The notes below the pieces were generated by a model, which was not told the DNA's origin, searched no databases, and saw only the letters and a program-made list of their open reading frames with translations. A program made the translations under genes and the position numbers. A stretch of DNA of 22,937 nt from an uncultured Oscillospiraceae bacterium (GTDB taxonomy: Bacteria > Bacillota > Clostridia > Oscillospirales > Oscillospiraceae), in the NCBI GenBank assembly GCA_910579485.1, contig CAJTVO010000045.1, forward strand, positions 1 to 22,937, given 5' to 3'. Shown piece by piece: positions 8,228-14,954 of this stretch (its first letter is position 1; each line of letters begins with the position of its first letter).

Positions 8228-8737
8228 TTAGCGCAATCTGCCAGTGCGCGCCCCCTCAAGAGAGAGCAGGGCTTTCTTTTTATCGAGCCCGCCCGCGTAG
8301 CCGGTCAGGCTCCCATTGGCGCCAAGGACCCGGTGGCAGGGGACCAGGATGGAGACCGGGTTATGGCCCACCGCGCCGCCTACGGCCTGGGGGGACATAT
8401 GGGGCAGGCCCCTTTCTCCGGCGAGGCGCTTCGCCAGACTGCCGTAGGTGGTGGTCTGGCCGTAGGGGATGGTCCGGAGGAGCTCCCAGACGCCGTTTTG
8501 GAACGGGGTGCCCGTCAGGTGCAGGGGGACGGCGGCCTCCGGCTCCCTTCCGGAGAAATATTGGTCGAGCCAGCGCTTGGCGGCGTCGAATACGGGGGTA
8601 TCCTTTTCTTCGTGCTCCTCGTCCAGGCGGAGGGCAAAGTATTTTTGACCCTCGAACCACAGGCCGGTCAGACCGGACTTGTCCGCCGCCAGCAGGATGC
8701 CGCCCAGGGGCGACTGGTATCGGTTGGTATATTGCAT
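8228..8737 (-). CDS. ogt: Methylated-DNA-protein cysteine methyltransferase (O6-alkylguanine repair)
   Basis: A 169-residue protein starting MQYTNRYQSPLGG, the usual N-terminus of the Ogt/MGMT family. The catalytic motif is VPCHRVLGANGSLTGYAGG with nucleophile Cys134. FQNGVWELLRTIPYGQTTTYGSLA (about 79-102) is the DNA-binding helix-turn-helix region. The enzyme takes the alkyl group from O6-alkylguanine onto its own cysteine and is used up in the process. The start at 8737 has GGAGG 6 bases upstream; an open frame continues back to 8857 but includes the terminator hairpin and is not coding. The length is typical of the family without an Ada regulatory domain. It is separated from the phosphorelay operon by that operon's own promoter. 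Confidence 0.92.
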   Translation of the reverse strand: MQYTNRYQSPLGGILLAADKSGLTGLWFEGQKYFALRLDEEHEEKDTPVFDAAKRWLDQYFSGREPEAAVPLHLTGTPFQNGVWELLRTIPYGQTTTYGSLAKRLAGERGLPHMSPQAVGGAVGHNPVSILVPCHRVLGANGSLTGYAGGLDKKKALLSLEGARTGRLR

Positions 8738-8795
8738 AGCACACCTCCGGATAGATATCGGTCGCGATCCGCTCTTCCATAATAGGCTGTGGGGG

Positions 8796-8840
8796 AAAAG
8801 CGGGAGGACGGATCGCCCGTTCCTCCCGCTTTTTATTTTT
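8796..8840. terminator. Strong hairpin terminator at the end of the fucosidase operon
   Basis: AAAAGCGGGAGGA (8796-8808) and TCCTCCCGCTTTT (8821-8833) pair over 13 bp. On the plus strand it is followed by TTTTTATTTTT. For the minus-strand operon that ends at 8847 the tail is only TTTTCCCCC, but the A-rich/U-rich flanks make it likely to work in both directions. Confidence 0.8.
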
Positions 8841-8846
8841 GATCGA

Positions 8847-8954
8847 TCAGTTTGCAAGCAGATGAAATAAAAAAGGTACGCAGCAAATTATGATAGCACC
8901 TACTATGCAAACTGTAAAAACATATATGACTTTCTTACGTTCATCTTTTTTCAT
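8847..8954 (-). CDS. Small 35-residue single-pass membrane protein
   Basis: A short open frame of 35 codons. The first eight residues are charged (MKKDERKK), followed by one hydrophobic helix (about residues 9-33) with two adjacent cysteines in it, ending HLLAN. The ATG at 8954 has an AGGAGA ribosome binding site at about 7 bases. It lies 50 bases downstream of the fucosidase gene and just before the operon terminator, so it is probably the last gene of that operon. The topology is likely N-in by the positive-inside rule. No family is recognised. The ribosome binding site, the charge pattern and its place inside a transcription unit argue that it is translated. Confidence 0.6.
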   Translation of the reverse strand: MKKDERKKVIYVFTVCIVGAIIICCVPFLFHLLAN

Positions 8955-9004
8955 TTCGCTTCTCCTCTCTTCGAAGAACGGCAGGGATGGGGACAGAAGC
9001 TCGC

Positions 9005-11314
9005 TCAGAGGCGGAATTTGCAGCAAAAGGCCTCGCCGGGCAGCAGGTCCGCCCAGAAGGTCTCGCCGTCCGGCAGGCAGAGCATACGGCGCTGGGGGAC
9101 GTCCGTGCGCAGGACACCCTCGCCGCCGGCGGGCGTCCAGGAGATGTCCACCGTGATCCGTCCGCTCCCCCGCAGGCCCTGGACCCGTCCGGTCTCCCAG
9201 GCCTTGGGGAGGGCGGGAAGAAGATGGACGCGCTCCCCGCAGGATCGCAGCAGCATCTCCGCCACCGCCGCCGTGAAGCCGAAGTTGCCGTCGATCTGGA
9301 AGGGGGGATGAGCGGAGAAGCCGTTGGCATAGCTCCCGCCGCCGGTGACGTGGGTCCCGCCGTCCTCCACCAGCCGCAGTTGGAGGTTCAGGAGTTTCAG
9401 CGCCCGGTCTCCCTCGCCGTGCCGCGCCCACTGGCAGGCCTTCCAGCCCATGCTCCAGCCGGTGCCCTCGTCCCCGCGCTCCTCCAGGGCCTGGCGGCAG
9501 GCACGCATCAGCTCCGGGGAATCCTCCTGGGTGATCTGGTCTCCGGGGTATACGCCGTAGAGATGGGAGATGTGGCGGTGATGGACGTCGCAGGGGGGAT
9601 GGGGCTCGTACCACTCCAGCAACGCGCCGGACTCCGTTACGCCGTGGGGCCGCAGGCGGTCCAGGGTCTCCCGCAGCCCGTCCGCCCAGTCCCGGTCAAT
9701 GTCCAGGATATGGCAGGCCGTCACGCAGTTCTGGAACAGCTCCCTGGCGATGGCCATGTTCATGGCCGTGGTGCGGTCAAGGGCGCAGGGGGCCCCCTCG
9801 TGCCGGAAGGTGTTTTCCGGGGAAGTCCCCGGCACGAGGACCAGGGTGCCGTCCTCGTCCTCCCGCAGGAGGGCGAGCAGGAAGTCCGCCGCCGGGCGCA
9901 TGACGGGGTAGGCCCGCTGGGCCAGGAAGTCCTTGTCCAGGGTATATGTGTACCATTTGAACAGCGGGCCGCACAGCCAGGGGCCCGCCATGTACCAGAA
10001 GGCGTACTCCGTACAGCCCTCCGTGCGGTCGCCCACCGGCCAGGTGAACCGCCAGAGGTCCGAATTGTGGTGGGCCGCGAAGCCGGGAGCGCCGTAGAGC
10101 AGCCGGGCCGTGTCCCGCCCAGCCTCCGCCAGCTCCTCCGTCAGGCGGGTGAGGGGCTCCTGGAGCTCCTCCAGGGCGCAGGGGAGGGCGGGCCAGTAGT
10201 TCATCTCCGTGTTGATGTTCAGGGTGTAGTTCCCGCTCCAGGGAGGGCGGACCAGGTGGTTCCATATCCCCTGAAGGCCCAGGGCCTGCGTCCCGGGACG
10301 GGAGCCGGAGATCATCAGGTACCGCCCGTACTGGAACAGCAGGGGGTACAGCCCCAGGTCCGGGGACCGGGGATCGAATTCCCGCAGGCGCTGTCCGGTG
10401 GGGACATCCTGACGGGCATCCTCCCCCAGGGAGAGGGCGACGCGGTCGAAATACTGCCGGTAGTCTCGGATATGGGCCTCCCGCAGGGCCTCCCAGTCCG
10501 GCGCGGCGGCGAGGCCGGCGCGGCACCGTTCCAGCAGCACCTCGTCCGGCGTGTCCGGCAGCTCCCGCCAGCTCCGGAAGCTGGTCCGGGCGGCGGTGAG
10601 GATCAGGGCCTCGTCTGCGCCCTCCAGGATCAGGCGGCCCTCCCGTTCCGTCAGGGTCCCGCCCCTGTGGCGGACCTGGACCAGCACGGCGGCGCGGACG
10701 CCCTGATGGGAGGGCTCCTCGTGGTACTGCACCGGCTCCGCCAGGGTGTTGCTGTAGTTGGGCTCCGCCAGGGACGGAGCCTGGACCAGCATGGAGAGCT
10801 CCCCCGCCGAGACGCTCGTCCGATGCCGCAGGGGGCCGTCCAGGGTCAAGGAGACGCAGAGCCCTCCGGCCTCGCGGGTGGTCAGGTGGAGGGCGGTAAC
10901 TTGATGGGGGGCGGAGACCAGGACCTCCCGCTCCAGACCGCCCTGCCGGGAATAGAGTATTGCCGTGTCCAGGTCCAGGCGGCGGAGGTAGTCTCCGCCG
11001 GGGACGTTCCGGTAGGTCAGGACCAGCTGGCCCAGGGGCTCGTAGGACTCGCCAGGGAAGAAGCTCATTTCCTTCTCAAACAGCGCCTGGGCCGCCTGGT
11101 ACTGCCGGGCCTCGATCAGCTCCCGGATTTTCCGGAAGTGGAGGCTCTTGTCTTCGCAGTCCAGCGTCCTCGGGTAGCCGGACCAAAAGGTGTCCTCGTT
11201 GAGCCACAGCGTCTGACGCTCTATGCCGCCATCGTCCATGACGCCCAGCCGCCCGTTGCCGCCCGGGAGGGCGTGCGTCCAGCGGGCCGCAGGCCGGTCA
11301 TACCAAAGTTCCAT
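9005..11314 (-). CDS. Glycoside hydrolase family 95, probable alpha-L-fucosidase
   Basis: A 769-residue protein with no signal peptide, so it should act in the cytoplasm on imported oligosaccharides. It runs from the N-terminal beta-domain (LWYDRPAARWTHALPGGNGRLG) into the (alpha/alpha)6 barrel. The family signature QGIWN...PPWSGNYTLNINTEMNYWPA is at 348-376, with Asn366 and Asn368. GTSPEN with Glu500 and FQIDGNFG with Asp675 correspond to the general acid and the Asn-activated base described for GH95 fucosidases. RHISHLYGVYPG (580-591) is also conserved. GH95 enzymes invert alpha-1,2-fucose linkages on mucin, milk or plant glycans; some act on alpha-L-galactose. The ATG at 11314 has GGAGG 8 bases upstream; an in-frame TTG at 11329 overlaps that site and is rejected. 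It lies 30 bases behind an MBL-fold gene. Confidence 0.9.
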   Translation of the reverse strand: MELWYDRPAARWTHALPGGNGRLGVMDDGGIERQTLWLNEDTFWSGYPRTLDCEDKSLHFRKIRELIEARQYQAAQALFEKEMSFFPGESYEPLGQLVLTYRNVPGGDYLRRLDLDTAILYSRQGGLEREVLVSAPHQVTALHLTTREAGGLCVSLTLDGPLRHRTSVSAGELSMLVQAPSLAEPNYSNTLAEPVQYHEEPSHQGVRAAVLVQVRHRGGTLTEREGRLILEGADEALILTAARTSFRSWRELPDTPDEVLLERCRAGLAAAPDWEALREAHIRDYRQYFDRVALSLGEDARQDVPTGQRLREFDPRSPDLGLYPLLFQYGRYLMISGSRPGTQALGLQGIWNHLVRPPWSGNYTLNINTEMNYWPALPCALEELQEPLTRLTEELAEAGRDTARLLYGAPGFAAHHNSDLWRFTWPVGDRTEGCTEYAFWYMAGPWLCGPLFKWYTYTLDKDFLAQRAYPVMRPAADFLLALLREDEDGTLVLVPGTSPENTFRHEGAPCALDRTTAMNMAIARELFQNCVTACHILDIDRDWADGLRETLDRLRPHGVTESGALLEWYEPHPPCDVHHRHISHLYGVYPGDQITQEDSPELMRACRQALEERGDEGTGWSMGWKACQWARHGEGDRALKLLNLQLRLVEDGGTHVTGGGSYANGFSAHPPFQIDGNFGFTAAVAEMLLRSCGERVHLLPALPKAWETGRVQGLRGSGRITVDISWTPAGGEGVLRTDVPQRRMLCLPDGETFWADLLPGEAFCCKFRL

Positions 11315-11344
11315 TTTGCGTGCCTCCAAACTTATCGATCGTTT

Positions 11345-12169
11345 TTAAAATGTGACCGTCATGCCGTCATAGGAGGCGGCCATGCCGAAGCGCGCGGCCT
11401 GGGCCGCCATCTCCTCGTGGAGCCAGCCGCCGTTGTGGGAGAAGTGATTGACCACCCAGACGGTGTCCTCGTCCGCAAGGCCCCGGGATAAGAGGATATC
11501 CTTCTGTTCCGCCGCGTCCATGAGGCCCATGTGGTAGGCCCCGTCCCGGTGCTGCTGGCTGGTGCAGTCCAGGCTCACCAGGCTCAGCTTGCCGGGGCAT
11601 CCGGACAGGGTGTCCAGGTTTTCCTCCGTCAGAGCGCCGGTATCGTGGGCATAGAGGACGCTTTTCCCGTCCTTGGCGATATGGTAAAACAGACAGTTCT
11701 CCTCCCGGGCGTGGGTGGCCCGCAGGGGGGTGACGGTGTAGCCTCCGGCGGCGAAGGGCTGGTTTGCTTGGGCAAGATGGAACATGTAGTGGTATTTCTC
11801 GCTGCCCAGGCTCCCGCAGGCCCGTAAAACGCCGCGTTCTACCGCGTCGTTGCCGTAGACCTGAAGGGTATCTTTATACGTATGAGAATATGGCGGCCGA
11901 AGAAACTCCAGATCCTCTGGGTAGAAGTGGTCCGAGTGGCTGTGGGTGATCAGCAGGGTGCGGACCTTGCTCAGATCCAGGCCGCAGAAGAGGCTGTGGA
12001 GATAGTTGTCCGGGGGCAGGTCCAGCAGCAGGGCGTCGTCGATCAGGGCCTGGGACCGGGTGCGGATGTTCTTTCCGCCCAGACGCCGGGCCTCCTGGCA
12101 CACGTGACATTGGCAGAATACGCCGGGCCAGGCCTCACCGGCCGCAGTGCCGTAATAGGTGATCTTCAT
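11345..12169 (-). CDS. MBL-fold (PhnP-like) metal-dependent hydrolase
   Basis: A 274-residue metallo-beta-lactamase fold protein. The metal-binding motif is THSHSDHF (75-82: His76, His78, Asp80, His81), with His153, Asp176 and His242 (VNHFSH) as further candidate ligands. The N-terminal part CQCHVC (19-24) and the following RTRSQALI resemble the extra zinc site and active-site strand of PhnP-type phosphodiesterases, so a cyclic or simple phosphodiester substrate is possible but not shown. The ATG at 12169 follows AAGGAGG. It is the first gene of a three-gene operon with the GH95 enzyme and a small membrane protein, read from the promoter at 12220-12248. How a phosphodiesterase would serve fucoside use is unclear. 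Confidence 0.8.
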   Translation of the reverse strand: MKITYYGTAAGEAWPGVFCQCHVCQEARRLGGKNIRTRSQALIDDALLLDLPPDNYLHSLFCGLDLSKVRTLLITHSHSDHFYPEDLEFLRPPYSHTYKDTLQVYGNDAVERGVLRACGSLGSEKYHYMFHLAQANQPFAAGGYTVTPLRATHAREENCLFYHIAKDGKSVLYAHDTGALTEENLDTLSGCPGKLSLVSLDCTSQQHRDGAYHMGLMDAAEQKDILLSRGLADEDTVWVVNHFSHNGGWLHEEMAAQAARFGMAASYDGMTVTF

Positions 12170-12219
12170 GTCGGTCCTCCTTTTTTGGTGAGCTCGCGCG
12201 TGGGAAGCTCCTTGCGGTC

Positions 12220-12248
12220 ATTATACACGTCCGGCGGGACAATAGCAA
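12220..12248 (-). promoter_or_regulatory. Sigma-A type promoter of the MBL/fucosidase operon
   Basis: On the minus strand TTGCTA (12243-12248) and TATAAT (12220-12225) are separated by 17 bases. Transcription should start near 12213, about 45 bases ahead of the ATG at 12169. It faces away from the promoter at 12304-12332. No clear sugar-regulator operator or cre site was found nearby by eye. Confidence 0.75.
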
Positions 12249-12303
12249 GCGGGGATGCGGATATAAAATTCGTCCGGAAAAGCCGGGGGAAGGAAAAATA
12301 CGG

Positions 12304-12332
12304 TTGTCATCTGGCAACGGCTGTGGTAAGAT
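12304..12332 (+). promoter_or_regulatory. Sigma-A type promoter of the DivIVA-like gene
   Basis: TTGTCA (12304-12309) and TAAGAT (12327-12332) are 17 bases apart. The predicted leader is about 40 bases to the ATG at 12380. Confidence 0.65.
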
Positions 12333-12379
12333 AGAAGGAAAAGAGAGACTGTATACAAATGAGAGGATCATAAGAACAT

Positions 12380-13129
12380 ATGGATAATCATATTTTTCGA
12401 GGCGCGGCCCTGGGCTTCAACCGCCAGGACGTGATGGAGTACATCGAGAAGACCCAGAAGGAGGGCGAATCCGCCGCCGCCGCCCTGACGGAGCAGCTGA
12501 ACGCCGCCCGGCAGGAGCTGGAGGATCTGCGGAGGCAGCTGGAGGATGGGACCGCCCGGGAGGCGGAGCTGTCCGCGCGGCTGGAGGAGGCCCGGGAGAG
12601 CCTGGACCGGGAGCGCGAGGCCCGGGAAGCCCTGGAGCAGGAGACGGCGCGGCAGGGCGATACGATCCGGACGCTGACGGCGGAGCGGGACCGGCTGGAC
12701 GGCGAGGCGGCGGAGCTGCGCCGTCAGAGCGACGATGTGCGCCGGGAGAAGGAGAAGCTGGCCCAATTGGAGCTGGACGCCCACCGGCGGGCCGACGAGC
12801 TAATGGAGCAGACCCGGGAGGAGGCCCAGAACGTCCTGTCCCAGGCGCAGGAAAGGGCGGAGGGGCTTTTGCGGGCCGCCGAGACCCAGGCGGCCGGCAT
12901 GGTCGCCCAGGCGGAGGCCCGGCGGGGCGCGCTTTTGACGGAGGCCCAGACGAAGATCGAGGATTCTGCCCGCCGGTGCGGCGAGTTGTTCGATACCTGC
13001 GAGCGGATCAGCGCCCATATCGCCAATGAGCTGCGGAAGCTGGATGTGGCCAACGCCCAGCTCCCCATTGGGCTGGGCGGCTTGAAGAGCGGGATCGGGG
13101 AGCTGGCGGAGAAGGCGAAGGAGCGGTAA
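12380..13129 (+). CDS. DivIVA-like coiled-coil protein
   Basis: A 249-residue protein. Residues 4-22 (HIFRGAALGFNRQDVMEYIE) match the short N-terminal membrane-targeting segment of the DivIVA/GpsB type, where a Phe and a GYN/GFN-x-x-x-V pattern precede a coiled coil. Residues about 25-190 are a continuous Glu/Arg/Ala-rich coiled coil, and a shorter helical tail ends in AEKAKER. Such proteins gather at curved membrane and recruit division, sporulation or cell-wall factors. The central coil is longer than in GpsB. The ribosome binding site (GAGAGG) is weak and about 13 bases from the ATG. It is alone in its unit; a tRNA gene with its own promoter follows. DivIVA assignment rests on the N-terminal segment, as coiled coils score easily. 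Confidence 0.65.
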   Translation: MDNHIFRGAALGFNRQDVMEYIEKTQKEGESAAAALTEQLNAARQELEDLRRQLEDGTAREAELSARLEEARESLDREREAREALEQETARQGDTIRTLTAERDRLDGEAAELRRQSDDVRREKEKLAQLELDAHRRADELMEQTREEAQNVLSQAQERAEGLLRAAETQAAGMVAQAEARRGALLTEAQTKIEDSARRCGELFDTCERISAHIANELRKLDVANAQLPIGLGGLKSGIGELAEKAKER

Positions 13130-13149
13130 AGGCCGCCGGATTTTTTAAA

Positions 13150-13178
13150 TTGACAAATCCGTGAGGATTCGTTATAAT
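13150..13178 (+). promoter_or_regulatory. Perfect-consensus promoter of the tRNA-Arg gene
   Basis: TTGACA (13150-13155) and TATAAT (13173-13178) with a 17-base spacer, 35 bases before the mature tRNA. A full-consensus promoter is typical of stable RNA genes. Confidence 0.9.
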
Positions 13179-13213
13179 ATACTTTGCCTGCCTGGTTTGG
13201 GCGGGCCATCCAT

Positions 13214-13290
13214 GCGCCAGTAGCTCAGCTGGATAGAGCACCTCCCTCCTAAGGAGGGGGCCGGGGGTTCGAATCCCTTCTGGCGTGCCA
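13214..13290 (+). tRNA. tRNA-Arg (anticodon CCT)
   Basis: A full cloverleaf of 77 bases including an encoded CCA. The acceptor GCGCCAG (13214-13220) pairs with CTGGCGT, with one G-U pair at the end, and the discriminator is G. The D stem is GCTC/GAGC and the anticodon stem CCTCC/GGAGG. The loop CTCCTAA gives anticodon CCT, reading AGG. The T loop is TTCGAAT; its stem has two G-U pairs. A consensus promoter precedes it and the accessory region begins directly behind it. Confidence 0.95.
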
Positions 13291-13294
13291 GCTC

Positions 13295-13357
13295 AGAAAT
13301 TCCCACCACTGTTCCGTTTCCGGCTTTGCCGAAAACTGCACTGTGGTGGGAATTTCT
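13295..13357. repeat. 63-base folded element: 15-bp outer stem with an inner hairpin
   Basis: AGAAATTCCCACCAC (13295-13309) and GTGGTGGGAATTTCT (13343-13357) are exact reverse complements. Between them GTTT-C-CGGC (13316-13324) pairs with GCCG-A-AAAC (13328-13336). It starts 4 bases after the tRNA CCA. There is no U-tract at the end, so it is not a simple terminator. It may be a dispersed palindromic element or a tRNA 3' trailer structure. Confidence 0.6.
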
Positions 13358-13363
13358 TCGCTT

Positions 13364-13398
13364 TCGCCTCCGACTCGCTTCGCTGGACTCGGAGGCGA
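13364..13398. repeat. Second hairpin of the post-tRNA element
   Basis: TCGCCTCCGA (13364-13373) pairs perfectly with TCGGAGGCGA (13389-13398) around a 15-base loop. It follows the larger hairpin by 6 bases, and the two may form one repeat unit. The segment 13399-13462 beyond it holds nothing recognised. Confidence 0.5.
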
Positions 13399-13462
13399 GT
13401 AGGGCGGGAGAGGCGGAGACAGCCGGTCTGGGAGATCGATTTTGACCGCTTATTCCATTAGC

Positions 13463-13503
13463 AGCACAATATCTTCGGAAGCCCGAAGATATTGTGCTTT
13501 TTC
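13463..13503 (+). terminator. 16-bp hairpin terminator after the tRNA region
   Basis: AGCACAATATCTTCGG (13463-13478) pairs perfectly with 13483-13498 around an AAGC loop, and the plus strand continues TTTTTC. The direction fits termination of tRNA or DivIVA-gene transcripts. On the minus strand it lies 15 bases beyond the stop of the lipoprotein gene and could also act there, though its U-tract on that side is poor. Confidence 0.75.
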
Positions 13504-13513
13504 TATGACCTTT

Positions 13514-14161
13514 TCAGAAAGTTTCCCCATATCGTACCGGACAGTAGAAGATCAAAACGTCCATTTGGCGAGGCTCGCCGGTCCTGCGTTCTTTCAAATT
13601 GCAATCAATATAAAAATCTCCAAGACCGAAGCCGCCAAGGCTTTCTTCAAACAGCCGGACCTCCTTTGTAGCAAGATTGATGGCCCCGACGCCGAAACAC
13701 TGGCCGGTTTCCTTTGGTATGATATCGTTCATGCAGCTGGAGCATAAAAAAGAAGCCGCTTTGCCTGCATCCAGTATTTCATCGTCACGAAAATTCAGGG
13801 AACCCGTCGCATACCCTCTATCGTACTCTAACATCAAGTGGGCAGAAAACCCGCCGTTTACACTGCCGCCTCCGCCGAACGATATGACACCGGCATATTC
13901 CTCGATCAGATGCCCGTTGTCATAACGGTGGATCTCTATTGGCTTAATATCAAAAGTGTTCAAACTGATGAGGGCGATATTCTTCTGCCCCCAATACTCA
14001 GGGATCAGGCTTTCTATGCCGCCGCCGCACAGGTAACAGTCTGCGGCTGATGTGCTGGAGAGGTATACGTTCTCTTGAAAAGCCGGGCCGTCTTGCTTCG
14101 GTCCGCACCCGGACAGGGCGATCATCAGCAGCGCCAGGAGGAGCGTCAAAAACTTTTTCAT
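13514..14161 (-). CDS. Lipoprotein of unknown function with two CxxC pairs
   Basis: A 215-residue protein with a lipoprotein signal peptide: MKKFLTLLLALLMIALSGC, lipobox LSGC with Cys19 as the lipidation site. The mature part has a CYLC pair (42-45) and a CSSC pair (140-143), a Gly-rich SFGGGGSVNGG stretch and further single cysteines, so metal binding or disulfides are possible. No family with known function is recognised. Its ATG overlaps the stop of the upstream SLOG gene (ATGA at 14158-14161), so translation is probably coupled and the two products may act together. It is the last gene of the unit. Confidence 0.75.
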   Translation of the reverse strand: MKKFLTLLLALLMIALSGCGPKQDGPAFQENVYLSSTSAADCYLCGGGIESLIPEYWGQKNIALISLNTFDIKPIEIHRYDNGHLIEEYAGVISFGGGGSVNGGFSAHLMLEYDRGYATGSLNFRDDEILDAGKAASFLCSSCMNDIIPKETGQCFGVGAINLATKEVRLFEESLGGFGLGDFYIDCNLKERRTGEPRQMDVLIFYCPVRYGETF

Positions 14162-14697
14162 GTGCTGCCGCCCTCATACGAGACGGAGCGGGTGAGCGGG
14201 TCGATCACAATGATCTTCCGGCCCAGCTTCCGGGCATAATTGACCGTGGCTCCGGTCCCGCTTCGCTGTGTCCCGTTGTAAACAGCCAGCAGAATGGACG
14301 CATGAGCGGCCAAATAGCGGTTTCGTTGCAGCATACAATTGGATGTGTATGTCCGGCTTACATAAACCACATTGCTGGCCTGGTTCAGAATGGTATGATA
14401 CTGCGCCTGCGCTGGGGCCGTCCATTTGCTATCCTGTCCCTCGCAGGGCAGGATAGCATGGAGCTTCAACGCAGGATATTTCTTTTGCAGATCAAGGACG
14501 ATCTGCGCGCTCCAGAGATCGGTCCCCAAGGCCATACCCGACAAGTAATCTGTCACGCCTTGTTCCGCCAGTGCTGTGATTTGTGCGGCCAGGACTTCTT
14601 TCAGCAATACGCACTCGCGGGAGGTTTCGTTGTATTTCCATGGGAAACTTTTGGGGCGGTGTCCGGTAAATGCGCAGGAATTTTGATTTGAAGTCAT
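14158..14697 (-). CDS. SLOG-superfamily (DUF1273/YpsA-like) protein
   Basis: A 179-residue Rossmann-like protein. Motifs are CAFTGHRPKS (8-17), YLSGMALGTDLWSAQIVLDLQ (51-71), the LPCEGQDSKW segment (83-92), a CMLQRNRYLAAHA segment and a glycine-rich GTGATVNYA (147-155), the order seen in the DUF1273/YpsA group. SLOG proteins are thought to bind or process nucleotide-like ligands. YpsA itself affects cell division in Firmicutes, but the many copies on mobile elements have no settled function. The start at 14697 has GGAGG 5 bases upstream. A 20-codon open frame overlaps its start and the lipoprotein gene overlaps its end, so the three frames form a translation-coupled chain. It is divergent from an XRE regulator. 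Confidence 0.85.
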   Translation of the reverse strand: MTSNQNSCAFTGHRPKSFPWKYNETSRECVLLKEVLAAQITALAEQGVTDYLSGMALGTDLWSAQIVLDLQKKYPALKLHAILPCEGQDSKWTAPAQAQYHTILNQASNVVYVSRTYTSNCMLQRNRYLAAHASILLAVYNGTQRSGTGATVNYARKLGRKIIVIDPLTRSVSYEGGST

Positions 14698-14756
14698 AGT
14701 TTCCTCCAGTTCTTGTCAAGGTTTGATAGGTTCCCTGTCGTTTTACCTATAACCAT
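14694..14756 (-). CDS. 20-codon leader ORF coupled to the SLOG gene
   Basis: A short frame, MVIGKTTGNLSN...WRKL, with a strong GAGGAGG ribosome binding site about 7 bases before the ATG at 14756. Its TGA overlaps the SLOG start as ATGA (14694-14697). Such an arrangement suggests either a regulatory leader peptide or coupling that sets SLOG translation. The peptide is not recognised, has no membrane segment, and is basic at its C-terminus. The ribosome binding site and exact overlap are the evidence for translation. Confidence 0.5.
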   Translation of the reverse strand: MVIGKTTGNLSNLDKNWRKL

Positions 14757-14785
14757 GATGTTGCCTCCTCTCTGCGGAAATCTTT

Positions 14786-14800
14786 ATACTTTTAAGGTAT
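14786..14800 (-). promoter_or_regulatory. Possible operator/-10 region for the SLOG operon
   Basis: ATACTTTTAAGGTAT is an imperfect palindrome with arms ATACTT/AGGTAT. On the minus strand it includes the -10-like TATAAA overlap (AAGTATAAAG) about 30 bases before the leader ORF. No good -35 was found. An outer GGAAATC/GATTTCC inverted repeat (14776-14782, 14808-14814) encloses it. Confidence 0.3.
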
Positions 14801-14897
14801 GGCAATGGATTTCCCCCTTTCTTATCTGTCTCATGGAGATACTACTTTAAAATAAAAATGATTTATATTATACCACCATGAGGGATAAATGTCTATC

Positions 14898-14947
14898 ATA
14901 GGGGATTACAAATTCTCTAAAAATAGGATATCATTCCCCTATAGGGG
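14898..14947 (+). promoter_or_regulatory. Operator-like palindromes upstream of the first XRE gene
   Basis: ATAGGGGA (14898-14905) and TCCCCTAT (14935-14942) form an inverted repeat. The second arm is part of a 12-bp palindrome, CCCCTATAGGGG (14936-14947), next to the GTG start at 14955. This layout is usual for HTH autoregulation, which is inferred here. Confidence 0.4.
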
Positions 14948-14954
14948 GTGCGCC

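Noticed and set aside
8955..9614. Upstream extension of the 35-residue membrane protein frame to 9614
   Set aside because: The extension is out of frame with, and fully inside, the GH95 gene, with Arg/Pro-rich composition. Only the last 35 codons have a proper ribosome binding site and a sensible protein.
8987..11491. An 834-codon open frame on the plus strand opposite the fucosidase gene
   Set aside because: Antisense shadow with a Gly/Pro/Gln/Val-rich product and no ribosome binding site; the GH95 signature is on the other strand.
13214..13290. tRNA-Arg as a proven attachment site of an integrative element
   Set aside because: No second copy of the tRNA 3' end was seen in the window and no integrase gene is present, so integration here remains only a possibility.
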